Source: Sulfuriferula multivorans (GTDB lineage: Bacteria; Pseudomonadota; Gammaproteobacteria; Burkholderiales; Sulfuriferulaceae). From it: DNA of 64,000 nucleotides. The DNA lies in contig NZ_BGOW01000020.1 of NCBI RefSeq assembly GCF_003851125.1, forward strand, positions 62,001 to 126,000, written 5' to 3'. The notes beneath the pieces were generated by a model. It was not told the origin of the DNA. It saw nothing but the letters and a program-made list of their open reading frames with translations, and searched no databases. Each line of letters opens with the position of its first letter. The stretch's first letter is position 1. Both the position numbers and the translations under genes were made by a program. Below are positions 29,518 through 39,319 of the stretch, one piece after another.

Positions 29518-32500
29518 TCAAGCTTTCTCGATGTCCACCAGGAACGATTTGAACTCAGGCGTCTGGGTATTCGCATCGCCCACGTAGGGTGTAAGGGTGT
29601 TCGCCAGATAGCCATTCTTCGCCACCCCCTTGAATCCCCAGTGGATCGGGATACCGACGGTGTGCACCGTCTTGCCATTCACTGTGAGCGCCTTGAGGCG
29701 TTTGGTGACCACCGCTACCGCCTTGATGTGGCCGCGGTTGGAGCGCACCGTCACCATGCTGCCATTCGCGATCCCTTTCTCCTTGGCCAGCTCTTCACCC
29801 AATTCGACGAATTGCTGGGGCTGGAGCACGGAATTGATGACTGCGTGCTTGGTCCAATAATGGAAGTGCTCGGTGAGCCGGTAGGTGGTTCCCGCGTAAG
29901 GGAAATCCTTGGCGGTGCCAAACTGCTCCAGATCGCCCTTGAATACCCGCGCCGCCGGATTGCTCACCACTTTAGGATGCAAGGGGTTGGTGCCGATGGG
30001 CGTTTCAAACGGCTCGTAGTGTTCCGGGAATGGCCCTTCCACCATCTTGTCGAGCGCAAACAATCGCGCCACACCCTCCGGCTGCATGATGAAAGGTTCC
30101 ATGCCCTGATCGGGTGCGGAATCCGGTTTGAAGTCGGGCACGTCGAACCCCACCCATTTGCTGCCGTTCCAGTGGATGATGCTGCGCTTGGGATCCCAAG
30201 GCTTACCCGCCGGGTCGCAGGAAGCGCGGTTATAGAGAATGCGCCGGTTGGCGGGCCAGGCGAAGGCCCAGCCCAGGGTCTCCCCCAATCCGCTCGGATC
30301 AGCATTGTCCCGGCGCGCCATCATGTTGCCCTTTTCGGTCCAGGCACCGGTAAATATCCAGCAGCCGCTGGCGGTGGAGCCGTTGTCCTGTAACAGGGCG
30401 AAGCTATCCAGCTGTTGTCCGGCCTTGACCAGCACCTTGGTCGCATCCTTCGGATCTGCAATATCAGCCAGCGCCTTGCCGTTGTATTCCCTGGCCAGTT
30501 CCTCCGGGCCGGGCAGATCGGGAATAGCGTAATTCCAGGTCAGATTGAGGACAGGATCCGGGAAGGCACCGCCTTCTTTCTTATACATATCTCGTAGGCG
30601 GCTAAAGATGCCTGCCATGATCTCCGGGTCGCCTTTGGCTTCTCCAGGCGGCTCAGCGCCTTTCCAGTGCCATTGCATCCAGCGGCTGCTATTCACCAAG
30701 GCTCCGTCCTCTTCCGCGAAGCAGGAGGAGGGCAGGCGAAATACCTCGGTCTGAATCCGGCTGGAATCCACATCATTGTATTCGCCGAAATTCTTCCAGA
30801 ACTCGGAGGTTTCCGTCGCTAGTGGGTCGATGATGACGAGGTACTTGAGCTTGGCCAGCGCGCCGCCGATTTTCGCCTTGTTGGGAAAAGCCGCCAGCGG
30901 ATTGAAGCCCTGGCAGAAATAGCCGTTCATTTTGCCGTTATGCATATCCTCGAACACCTGCAGGACATCATGTACCTTGTCCAGCTTGGGCAGGTAGTCG
31001 TAGGCCCAGTTGTTTTCCTGGGTCGCCGCATCCCCAAACCAGGCTTTCATCAGACTCACGTGAAATTTGGGATAATTTTGCCAGTAGTTGAGTTGCCCAG
31101 GACGCAGCGCTTTCGGCGTACGCTTTTCGATAAACGTCGGGTAGTCCGTTTCCTTTTCACCCGGCAGCGTCAGATAGCCCGGCAGCATGTTGGAAAGCAG
31201 GCCCAGGTCGGTGAGGCCCTGAATGTTGGAATGGCCGCGTAGCGCGTTTACCCCGCCGCCAGCCATGCCCACATTGCCGAGCAAGAGCTGCACCATGGCA
31301 GCGGTGCGGATCATCTGCGATCCGACGCTATGCTGGGTCCAGCCCAGCGCGTACATGATGGTCATGGTCTTGTTGGGTGCGCTGGTTTCCGCAATCATCT
31401 CGCACACCTTGAGGAACTGCTCCTTGGGTGTGCCGCAGATGTTGCTCACCACATCCGGCGTGTAGCGGGCGTAGTGCTGCTTCATCAGATTGAACGCGCA
31501 GCGCGGATTGGCGAGCGTTTCGTCAACCTCGGCAAAGCCATCCGCGCCGATCACATAAGACCATGTGCTTTTGTCGTAGCTGCGTTTAGCGGCATCGTAG
31601 CCTGAGAACAGGCCTTCCTCGAACTGGTAGTCGCCATTGATCAGGAAGGTGGCATTGGTGTATTTCTTGACGTACTCGTGCTGGATCTTGTCGTGGGCCA
31701 GCAAATAGTTGATCAGGCCGCCCAGGAAAGCGATATCCGTGCCGGTACGGATCGGTGCGTAATAGTCGGCCACCGCCGCCGAGCGGTTGAAGCGGGGATC
31801 CACCACCACCAGCTTGGCCTTGTTGTGGGCCTTCGCTTCCGTTACCCATTTGAAGCCGCACGGGTGTGCCTCGGCGGCATTGCCGCCCATGATCAACACC
31901 AGATTTGCGTTCTTGATGTCAACCCAATGGTTGGTCATCGCGCCGCGACCGAACGTAGGGGCAAGACTTGCCACCGTAGGTCCGTGTCAAACACGTGCTT
32001 GATTGTCGAATGCGAGCATCCCTAAACTGCGAACCACCTTGTGGGTCAGGTAACCGCTTTCGTTGGACGAAGCGGACGCCGCGAGAAAACCCGTCGTGAG
32101 CCAGCGATTCACCGTTGCGCCTTCGGCATTCTTGGCGATAAAGTTTTTGTCCCGATCGTCCTTCACCAGCCGGGCGATGCGGCTGAAGGCATCATTCCAG
32201 GAAATGCGCTTCCACTCGGTGGAACCCGCTGCGCGGTATTCGGGAAACTGCAACCGATTCGGGCTGTGAACGAAATCCAGCAGGCCAGCACCCTTGGGAC
32301 ACAAGGTACCGCGATTCACCGGATGATCCGGATCGCCTTCGATATGGATAATATTCAGTTTCGCGTTTTTGGCCTTGTCGCCCAAGCTGTACATCAGCAG
32401 GCCGCAGCTTACCGAACAGTAGGGGCAGGTGTTGCGCGTTTCGGTGCTGCGTAGCAATTTGAATTCGCGCACTTCCGCCAGTGCGACTGCGGGTGAAAAA

Positions 32501-32574
32501 CCCATTACGGCAAGACTGGATCCGCCCATGCCTGCAGCACAGATTTTAAAAAACTGCCTACGGTTGACTTGCAT
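29518..32574 (-). CDS. fdoG: selenocysteine-containing formate dehydrogenase catalytic (alpha) subunit
   Basis: One 1018-residue protein when the in-frame UGA at 31987-31989 is read as selenocysteine (residue 196). It oxidises formate to CO2 at a bis-MGD centre in the periplasm. The Tat signal is VNRRQFFKICAAGMGG, and the [4Fe-4S] motif is CPYCSVSCG with the fourth Cys in NRGTLCPKG. The Sec context is NQARVUHGPTVASLAPTFG, the same as in E. coli FdnG, where Sec is also residue 196. The ATG at 32574 follows GGAGG; the TTG at 32586 is less likely. Gene callers will split it into 199- and 818-residue pieces. It heads the fdoGHI-fdhE-selAB-selC cluster. Confidence 0.97.
31951..31989 (-). promoter_or_regulatory. 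bacterial SECIS element following the UGA codon
   Basis: Directly 3' of the UGA on the minus strand the RNA can form a hairpin whose core is GGUGGCAAGUCUUGCCCC (31975-31958): two G-C pairs, one bulged U, the stem GGCA/UGCC and an apical loop containing GU. The bulged U and GU loop are the features SelB recognises in the E. coli fdhF and fdnG elements. Confidence 0.88.
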
Positions 32575-32629
32575 CGCTTCCTCCAATGGATGAAATGATT
32601 ATTGGGATATTAACAACTGCAAAAATACG

Positions 32630-32645
32630 AGCAATAAATATGCCG
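32630..32645 (-). promoter_or_regulatory. candidate sigma-54 promoter of the fdh-sel operon
   Basis: On the minus strand the sequence is CGGCATATTTATTGCT: GG and GC are exactly 10 nt apart and the -12 box TTGCT is perfect. The predicted start point is near 32619, 45 nt before the fdoG ATG. The divergent neighbour encodes an NtrC-type activator, the kind of protein such a promoter needs. Confidence 0.6.
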
Positions 32646-32849
32646 CCATAAAAACACTTTAATAAACATATTGTTGGTTAATATTTCATTCATGAGCATG
32701 GACAAAAATACCCATTCGCAAGACAGAATGTCCCAACTCCGATGAGCGATTTAGTGCTATCACCAACACCATGCTTGCGACATGGGCCTGGAAGCATCAC
32801 ACTTTAAAGAGTAGACCAAAAAAATTAAATAATGCGGCAGGAGTTTGCA

Positions 32850-34244
32850 ATGAGTACTTCACCTTACCTTGGCCAGGTGGATGCATCCGGCATGCCGACT
32901 GCGTCGTCCGAATTCGGTTCATGGCAGCAGTACGCCATACTGGTAATAGACGACGAAGGCGGCATGCGTAATTTTCTTGGCCGGGCACTAAGTAGCCGCT
33001 GCGGCGCGGTCAAGACAGCCGCCAGCGCAGAAGATGGCGCGCGCCTGGTAGAGGAACAACACTTCGATCTGATCATCCTCGACGTTTCCCTGCCCGGTAA
33101 ATCCGGCATCGAGTGGCTGCACGAATTGCGCCATACCGGCTTCTACGGCGACGTCATCCTGATTACTGCCTTCGCCGACATGGAAACCGCCATCGGTGCA
33201 TTGCGCGCAGGCGCTACCGATTTCATCCTGAAACCATTTCGTATCGACCAGTTGCTTAACGCCATCGGCCGCTGTTTCGACCGCGCGCATCTGGCGCGGG
33301 AAAATTTTGTGCTACGCCGCGCCATGGCAGAGCTGTCCGAGGTAACGGAACTGGTGGGAGAATCCTCCGCCATGGCTGAAATGCGCGCCATGATCAACCG
33401 CCTGGCGCCATTACCCACCACAGTTCTGATCAGTGGCGAATCCGGAACCGGCAAGGAAGTTGTGGCACGTGCCTTGCACAACCATAGCCCGCGCGCCAGC
33501 CAGCCTTTTGTACCCGTCAACTGCGGCGCCATTGCAGCGGAACTGATCGAAAGTGAGCTGTTCGGTCATGTCAAGGGCGCCTTCACCGGCTCCATCGGTG
33601 AACGCAAGGGGCTGTTTTTCTACGCTCAGGGCGGCACCCTGTTCCTCGACGAGGTGGGTGAACTGCCACTTGCCATGCAGACCAAGCTGCTGCGCGTATT
33701 AGAGGAAAAAAGGATACGACCGGTAGGCTCAGAACGCGAAATTCCTGTCGATGTACGCATCCTCGCTGCCACCAATCGCAAGCTTTCCAGCGCGGTTCAT
33801 AGCGGGCATTTTCGGGCGGATCTGTTCTATCGTCTGGACGTGATGAGTATTCTTATTCCACCTCTACGTGAACGGCGTGACGATGTCCTGCCATTGGCGC
33901 GGCATTTCATGGGGCAACTATCTGCTCAGCTCGGCGTACCACCCATCACTATCTGCGACGATATCATGCAAGCCATGCGCGTTTATACCTGGCCCGGCAA
34001 TGCGCGTGAACTCAGAAACCTGATCGAGCGTTCGCTCATCCTGGGAAAATTTCCCATTGGCTGCGTGAGTCCGGTCAACGCGCCTGCCCTTCCCGGTCAG
34101 GCACCGGTTACGCTTGAGGAAGTGGAAAAGCAACATATCCTGCGTGTGCTCGATAGCGTGTCCGGCAACAAGTCGGAAGCCGCCCGCCTACTCGATATTT
34201 CGCGCAAGACGCTGGAACGCAAGTGCAACGCCTGGCAAATCTGA
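32850..34244 (+). CDS. sigma-54-dependent (NtrC-type) response regulator
   Basis: A 464-residue activator. The receiver domain has the acidic pair D34-D35 and the phospho-acceptor D78 in IILDVSLPGKSG. The AAA+ domain shows Walker A GESGTGKE (196-203), Walker B GGTLFLDEVGEL and the R-finger region FRADLFYRLDV. The C-terminal Fis-type helix-turn-helix is GNKSEAARLLDISRKTLERK. The sigma-54 contact loop reads GAFTGS instead of GAFTGA. The ATG at 32850 is preferred because CAGGAG lies just upstream; the frame opens at 32832. It is divergent from the fdh operon and followed by its sensor kinase, so it probably activates fdh expression; this is inference. Confidence 0.92.
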   Translation: MSTSPYLGQVDASGMPTASSEFGSWQQYAILVIDDEGGMRNFLGRALSSRCGAVKTAASAEDGARLVEEQHFDLIILDVSLPGKSGIEWLHELRHTGFYGDVILITAFADMETAIGALRAGATDFILKPFRIDQLLNAIGRCFDRAHLARENFVLRRAMAELSEVTELVGESSAMAEMRAMINRLAPLPTTVLISGESGTGKEVVARALHNHSPRASQPFVPVNCGAIAAELIESELFGHVKGAFTGSIGERKGLFFYAQGGTLFLDEVGELPLAMQTKLLRVLEEKRIRPVGSEREIPVDVRILAATNRKLSSAVHSGHFRADLFYRLDVMSILIPPLRERRDDVLPLARHFMGQLSAQLGVPPITICDDIMQAMRVYTWPGNARELRNLIERSLILGKFPIGCVSPVNAPALPGQAPVTLEEVEKQHILRVLDSVSGNKSEAARLLDISRKTLERKCNAWQI

Positions 34245-34254
34245 TTCCGATATC

Positions 34255-36279
34255 GTGCAGTTGAGGTCTCTGAAATCCAGGCTGCAGTTTTCTGTCCGTT
34301 CCAAGCTGCTGTTTCTGGTGCTGCTGCCCCTGTTGGTGGTGCTTCCAATCCTGATAGGGCTCACCTCATACTGGGCCAATACCTACTACGACCGCCTGCT
34401 GATTTTCAAGGTCAACAGCGATCTGGCCGTCGCCCATCAATATTTTACCAACGTCACCGATCATCTAGGGCAGGAAGTCGGCGGTCTGGCACGCTCCTAC
34501 AGCCTGGTTAGCCTGTTGGGGCAACATACTCAGGCAGACAAGACCAACTGGCTGATGTGGACACGTGATGAACACAAGCTGGATTTCTTGTATCTGCTTG
34601 ATACCCACGGCCGCATTATCGCGCCAGCCAGTCGCTTCGATGCCGCTGCATGGCCGGTAGTGAAGCAGGCGCTACAGGGGGAATCATCTACTGCCATCGA
34701 CATTTTCACACCCGCGCAACTGTCTGCGATTGACCCGGCATTGGCCCGACGCGCCCTGATCGAGATCGTCCCCACGCGCAATGCGGCAACCTCATCTCAG
34801 CGCATGGAAACTCGCGGCATGATGATACACACCGCGACGCCAGTCTATGACACGCAGGGGCAACTCGCGGGAGTGCTGGAAGGCGGCGTGCTGCTCAACC
34901 ACAATCTGGATTTCGTCGACACCATCAATAACCTGGTTTACAAGGAAGGCTCGCTACCGTTTGGTTCCAAAGGCACGGCCACGCTGTTTCTGGATGACGT
35001 ACGCATTGCCACCAACGTACGCCTGTTCGAGGGAAAACGCGCACTCGGTACCCGCGTCTCGCGTGCGGTGCGTGACACGGTGCTGGGGCGCGGTGCCAGC
35101 TGGCTGCAACGTGCTTTCGTGGTCAACGACTGGTATGTGTCTGGCTATGAGCCCATTCAGGACAGCTTCGGAAAGCGCGTCGGCATGCTCTACGTGGGTT
35201 TCCTTGAAGCGCCATTCGATACCGCCAAAACGGTGGCACTGGCGGGGATAATCCTGGTGATTGTGCTGGTGAGTGCCGTAGGTGGTTTTATCTCGCTGAA
35301 ATGGGCACGCGCCATTTTTCTGCCGCTGGAGAAAATGAACCAGACCATGAGTGCGGTGGAAACCGGCGATCTGTCAGCGCGCACCGGCACACTGGCAAGC
35401 CAGGATGAAATCGGCCAATTGGCGCGACATTTCGACCAGTTGCTGGAAAAACTCCAGACTCAGAATCGCGAGCTCAAAAAATGGGCAGATGAACTGGACG
35501 GAAAAGTCGTAGAGCGCACTATCGCACTGGAGTTAGCCAATCAACGCCTGATAGACACCCAAAAACAATTGGTGATGTCGGAAAAGCTGGCGGCTATCGG
35601 TGAACTCACCGCGGGCGTGGCGCACGAGATCAACAACCCTACAGCAGTCATCCAGGGCAATCTCGATTTGCTGGTTGAACTGATCGGTGCACATGCCAAC
35701 CCGGTGCGCGAGGAAATTCGCCTTATCAACCAGCAAATACAGCGCATCCGCCTGATAGTCACCAACCTGTTGCAATTCGCACGTCCGGCGGAATTCGCCG
35801 GTTATGTCGAGCCACTGGATGTAAACCCGTTGCTGTCGGATTGCCTGGTATTGGTCAGACACCAGCTTGGCAAAACGCGTATCGCCGTTACTCAGGATTA
35901 TCGCGCAACACACCACATCGCGATGAACCGCAATGAACTGCAGCAGGTCATCGTCAATTTGATGGTCAACGCCATCCACGCCATGCCTGAGGGAGGAACA
36001 TTAACGCTGGTTACGCGCGACTGGGAAAACACCGGCGTCAGCATCAGCGTGTCTGATACTGGAGCAGGCATTGCGCCTGAAGTATTGCCACGTATTTTTG
36101 ACCCATTTTTTACTACCCGCAAACAGCATGGCAGTGGACTGGGATTGTCGGTCAGCTATGGATTACTGGAGCGCTATGGCAATCGCATCACGGTGTCTAG
36201 TGAACCGGGTAAAGGCGCAACATTCACGATCTGGCTGCGGGTCGAGCCAATTTATATGGAAGGCGGAGCTGTCGACTGA
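34255..36279 (+). CDS. membrane sensor histidine kinase partnered with the NtrC-type regulator
   Basis: A kinase of about 674 residues. An N-terminal membrane helix (LLFLVLLPLLVVLPILIGL) is followed by a large periplasmic Cache-like domain (YYDRLLIFKVNSDLAVAHQYF to about residue 315) and a second helix (VALAGIILVIVLVSAVGGFISL). A HAMP linker comes next, then a short coiled coil, HisKA with His457 in GVAHEINNPTAVIQGN, and HATPase (DTGAGIAPEVLPRIFDPFFTT, GLGLSVSYGL). The start is uncertain: a GTG at 34255 lies 10 nt after the regulator stop and fits the topology, but has no good ribosome site. The double-pass sensor suggests a small extracellular ligand, possibly formate given the neighbours. 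Confidence 0.88.
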   Translation: MQLRSLKSRLQFSVRSKLLFLVLLPLLVVLPILIGLTSYWANTYYDRLLIFKVNSDLAVAHQYFTNVTDHLGQEVGGLARSYSLVSLLGQHTQADKTNWLMWTRDEHKLDFLYLLDTHGRIIAPASRFDAAAWPVVKQALQGESSTAIDIFTPAQLSAIDPALARRALIEIVPTRNAATSSQRMETRGMMIHTATPVYDTQGQLAGVLEGGVLLNHNLDFVDTINNLVYKEGSLPFGSKGTATLFLDDVRIATNVRLFEGKRALGTRVSRAVRDTVLGRGASWLQRAFVVNDWYVSGYEPIQDSFGKRVGMLYVGFLEAPFDTAKTVALAGIILVIVLVSAVGGFISLKWARAIFLPLEKMNQTMSAVETGDLSARTGTLASQDEIGQLARHFDQLLEKLQTQNRELKKWADELDGKVVERTIALELANQRLIDTQKQLVMSEKLAAIGELTAGVAHEINNPTAVIQGNLDLLVELIGAHANPVREEIRLINQQIQRIRLIVTNLLQFARPAEFAGYVEPLDVNPLLSDCLVLVRHQLGKTRIAVTQDYRATHHIAMNRNELQQVIVNLMVNAIHAMPEGGTLTLVTRDWENTGVSISVSDTGAGIAPEVLPRIFDPFFTTRKQHGSGLGLSVSYGLLERYGNRITVSSEPGKGATFTIWLRVEPIYMEGGAVD

Positions 36280-36457
36280 ATTGTTGATCCCGGCCTGGCA
36301 ATTTCCCGGCAGCGTTACATTTCGTTACAAATTGACACCCCTACTCCCGGCTTGGACGGCTAATCTGCAGTTGTGCCCAGACATGCACGCGGATCAGGTA
36401 GCTTTCAGCTACTTCAGTGAACCGCATGTTTCAAGCCACTTAACTAGGAGACACATC

Positions 36458-36754
36458 ATGAACAGATCAAATCGATTGATTACAGCTTTACTGGTGAGCG
36501 CAGGCCTGCTTATTGGCCTCCCTAGCCTGGCCCAGGCTCATGATAATGATGGGGGGCGTCTTGGCATCAACTTCTCGATAGGTGCCCCTGTTTATTATGG
36601 GCCGCCCGCTTATGTTTATACGCCGCCGCCTCAGGTCTATTATGGGCCGCCGCGCCCCGTCTATTATGATCGTGGATATGGCGACTGGCATGATCGCGGA
36701 CGTTGGCATGGCCGCGGGCATGGTCGCCATCACGAACGCGACGATGACGATTAA
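36458..36754 (+). CDS. small exported Tyr/Pro- and His/Asp-rich protein
   Basis: A 98-residue protein with a signal peptide (LITALLVSAGLLIGLPSLAQA) and an ATG preceded by AGGAG. The mature part has three loose repeats of the PVYYGPP type (PVYYGPPAYVY, QVYYGPPRPVYY) and then a His/Gly/Arg stretch (WHGRGHGRHH) ending in four Asp. It resembles small proteobacterial PXPV/YXPP-repeat exported proteins without known function. His and Asp could bind metal. It follows the sensor kinase by about 180 nt but is probably separately transcribed. Confidence 0.7.
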   Translation: MNRSNRLITALLVSAGLLIGLPSLAQAHDNDGGRLGINFSIGAPVYYGPPAYVYTPPPQVYYGPPRPVYYDRGYGDWHDRGRWHGRGHGRHHERDDDD

Positions 36755-36777
36755 GGCTTAATCGAGGCTGATCCCTG

Positions 36778-37980
36778 TCAATCGTAACCCAGCCCCATCA
36801 CCTCGCGCACGTCACGCATCGTCTCGCGCGCGAGGTCACGAGCTTTTTCGCAACCATCCGCGATGAGATTACGTACTAACGACGGACTTTCCTGGTACAT
36901 CCGGGCACGTTCGCGCATCGGCTCTTGCTCTTTCAACACACCTTCGATGACAGGCTGTTTGCATTCCAGGCAACCAATGCCTGCGCTGGTACAGCCCGCA
37001 CGTACCCAGGTTTGCACATCCTCGCCGGAATACACCAGATGCAACTGCCACACCGGGCATTTTTCCGGCGACCCGGGATCTGTGCGCCGTACGCGTGCCG
37101 GATCGGTGGGCATGGTGCGAATTTTTTTGGTTACGCTTGCCGCGTCTTCACGCAACGAAATGGTGTTGTTGTACGACTTGGACATTTTTTGTCCGTCCAG
37201 GCCGGGCATTCTGGATGCAGCGGTGAGCAGCGCCTGCGGTTCGGCCAGGATCATTTTGCCACCGCCTTCGAGATAACCAAACAGGCGTTCACGGTCGCCC
37301 AGCGACAGATTCTGCTGTTCGTTGAGTAAGGCCTTGGCAGATTCCAGTGCTTCGTCGTCGCCCTGTTCCTGATAGCGGGTGCGCAATTCTTCGTATAAGC
37401 GTGCTTTTTTGCTGCCCATTTTTTTGACTGCAGCTGCGGCCTTTTGCTCGAAGCCAGGCTCACGCCCATACAGGTGGTTGAAACGGCGCGCCATTTCACG
37501 CGTGAACTCGATGTGTGGCACCTGGTCTTCGCCCACCGGCACCTGATTGGCACGGTAGATCAGTATGTCCGCACTTTGCAGCAGCGGGTAACCCAGAAAA
37601 CCATAGGTGGACAGGTCTTTTTCGCTCAACTTTTCCTGCTGGTCCTTGTAAGTAGGCACCCGTTCCAGCCAGCCAAGCGGTGTAATCATCGACAACAGCA
37701 GATGCAATTCGGCATGCTCCGGCACCTGCGACTGGATAAACAACGTAGCCTGGGACGGATCGACGCCCGCAGCAAGCCAGTCAATCACCATTTCCCATAC
37801 GTTGTCCTGAATCACCTCGGGTGTGTCGTAATGGGTGGTCAGTGCATGCCAGTCTGCTACGAAAAACAGGCATTCATATTCGTGCTGGAGATTAACCCAG
37901 TTTTTCAATACGCCATGATAATGGCCCAGGTGTAGGCTGCCGGTAGGGCGCATGCCGGATAAAACGCGGTTTGCGTACAT
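36778..37980 (-). CDS. trpS: tryptophanyl-tRNA synthetase
   Basis: A 400-residue class I synthetase, longer than the usual 335 because of an insertion before the KMSKS loop, as is common in betaproteobacteria. The HIGH motif is in TGSLHLGHYHGVLKNW and the KMSKS motif is GQKMSKSYNN. The Trp pocket segment GEDQVPHIEFTREMARRFN is present. It charges tRNA-Trp in the cytoplasm. It heads away from the exported repeat protein gene and lies 8 nt downstream of the M50 protease gene, in a four-gene minus-strand run. Confidence 0.96.
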   Translation of the reverse strand: MYANRVLSGMRPTGSLHLGHYHGVLKNWVNLQHEYECLFFVADWHALTTHYDTPEVIQDNVWEMVIDWLAAGVDPSQATLFIQSQVPEHAELHLLLSMITPLGWLERVPTYKDQQEKLSEKDLSTYGFLGYPLLQSADILIYRANQVPVGEDQVPHIEFTREMARRFNHLYGREPGFEQKAAAAVKKMGSKKARLYEELRTRYQEQGDDEALESAKALLNEQQNLSLGDRERLFGYLEGGGKMILAEPQALLTAASRMPGLDGQKMSKSYNNTISLREDAASVTKKIRTMPTDPARVRRTDPGSPEKCPVWQLHLVYSGEDVQTWVRAGCTSAGIGCLECKQPVIEGVLKEQEPMRERARMYQESPSLVRNLIADGCEKARDLARETMRDVREVMGLGYD

Positions 37981-37988
37981 GATTGTAT

Positions 37989-38690
37989 TTAGTTGGTGAT
38001 AATTTGAATGAGGGTAGCGATCTCGGCATGACCCAGGCCGGAGAAAGCACCCGTAATAACGATGACCAGCATTAATAACGGGCTGAGTATCAACCCGAGC
38101 CAGCCAATAAACATCAGCGCGAGAAGAATATAAAACCCGTACGGCTCGATTTGCGCAAAGCGGTATGCATAAGGTCCTGGCAGTAAGCTCACGGCAATAC
38201 GTCCGCCGTCCAGCGGCGGCAGTGGCAGCAGATTCAACGCCATCAACACTGCATTGATGAAAATGCCTGCTGCGCCCATCAGCGCCAAGGGTTGGGTATA
38301 ACTATCGCCCAGCGATATTCCCAGCTTGATGATCAGCGCCCATAATATGGCCATGAACAAATTGGCTGCGGGTCCTGCTATGGCTACCCACAACATGTCG
38401 CGCTTGGGATTACGCAGCGCGCCAAAATTGACCGGCACCGGTTTGGCCCAACCGAACAGAATGAAGCCGCCACCCAGCACTTTACTCAGCAACAGGATGC
38501 TCAACGGTACCAGGATGGTACCCACCGGATCGATATGCTTGAAAGGATTGAGCGTGACGCGTCCCAGCATCCAGGCAGTCGAGTCACCGAAAAACTTGGC
38601 GACATAACCGTGCGCAGCTTCATGCAGGGTAATGGCGAAAATGACCGGAATGATCCAGACGCTTATTTTTTGTATCAGGTTAAGTTCCAT
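37989..38690 (-). CDS. M50-family site-2 protease-like membrane metalloprotease
   Basis: A 233-residue polytopic membrane protein of the short M50 group. The zinc motif HEAAH is in the first helix region (FAITLHEAAHGYVAKFFGD), and the third ligand Asp is in LNLLPLPPLDGGRI. There is no PDZ domain, unlike RseP. Its substrate is unknown. It is directly downstream of the YciO-like gene (stop and start overlap) and upstream of trpS, an order repeatedly seen in betaproteobacteria. Confidence 0.9.
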   Translation of the reverse strand: MELNLIQKISVWIIPVIFAITLHEAAHGYVAKFFGDSTAWMLGRVTLNPFKHIDPVGTILVPLSILLLSKVLGGGFILFGWAKPVPVNFGALRNPKRDMLWVAIAGPAANLFMAILWALIIKLGISLGDSYTQPLALMGAAGIFINAVLMALNLLPLPPLDGGRIAVSLLPGPYAYRFAQIEPYGFYILLALMFIGWLGLILSPLLMLVIVITGAFSGLGHAEIATLIQIITN

Positions 38691-39316
38691 TAATTCAATC
38701 CAAAAGGTTGCAGGTCACCGCGTCCGGCGCGCACTAATACGGGTGCATCGCCAGTAAGGTCAATTACTGTAGTGAATTCCACATCACAGGCGCCGGCGTC
38801 CACGATTAGATCCAGGCGTTTTTCCAAACGTTCACGGATATCTTCGGCCTCGTGCATGGGTAGTTCGTCACCCGGCAGGATCAGCGTCATGCTGATAATA
38901 GGCTCGCCCAACTCTTCCAGCAGTGCCAGGGTAACCAAATGTTCCGGCACGCGCAGACCTATCGTATTGCGTTTGGGATGTTGCAGGCGTTTCGGCACCT
39001 CGCGCGTCGCCTCAAGTATAAAGGTGTAACTGCCTGGAGTATTTGCCTTTAGCAGACGAAACTGGGGGTTATCCACCTGGGCATAACGCGCAATCTCGGA
39101 CAAATCCCGGCACATCAGAGTGAAATGATGTTTGTCATCTACTTCACGAATGGCGCGGATACGGTCCTGCGCAGCCTTGTCACCCAAGTGGCAACCCAGC
39201 GCGTAGCTGGAGTCGGTAGGCAAAGCGATCACGCCGCCATCACGCAAAATTGCCGCTGCTTGTTTGAGCAGGCGTGGCTGAGGAGTATCCGGGTGCAACG
39301 TGAAATATTGCGCCAT
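38690..39316 (-). CDS. Sua5/YciO/YrdC-family protein
   Basis: A 208-residue protein with the YrdC-like fold: GGVIALPTDSSYALGCHLGD, then HHFTLMCRDLSEIARYAQVDN and PGSYTFILEATREVPKRL, with RVPEH. It resembles YciO rather than TsaC, as in the usual neighbourhood with PHP-domain proteins. Sua5/TsaC make threonylcarbamoyl-AMP for tRNA t6A; YciO has a related but weaker activity, so the precise role is left open. It lies between the PHP and M50 genes. Confidence 0.88.
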   Translation of the reverse strand: MAQYFTLHPDTPQPRLLKQAAAILRDGGVIALPTDSSYALGCHLGDKAAQDRIRAIREVDDKHHFTLMCRDLSEIARYAQVDNPQFRLLKANTPGSYTFILEATREVPKRLQHPKRNTIGLRVPEHLVTLALLEELGEPIISMTLILPGDELPMHEAEDIRERLEKRLDLIVDAGACDVEFTTVIDLTGDAPVLVRAGRGDLQPFGLN

Positions 39317-39319
39317 CGC

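Noticed and set aside
31987-31989. UGA apparently breaking the formate dehydrogenase gene
   Set aside because: Not a nonsense mutation: the context RVUHGPT, codon 196, the SECIS hairpin and selA/selB/selC nearby show selenocysteine.
32616-32634. Alternative sigma-54 element TTGCTCGTATTTTTGC before fdoG
   Set aside because: The -24 GG is missing; the neighbouring CGGCATATTTATTGCT fits much better.
36296-36310. TGGCAATTTCCCGGC as a sigma-54 promoter before the exported repeat protein
   Set aside because: GG-N10-GC spacing holds, but the -12 box is CGGC instead of TTGC; too weak without other support.
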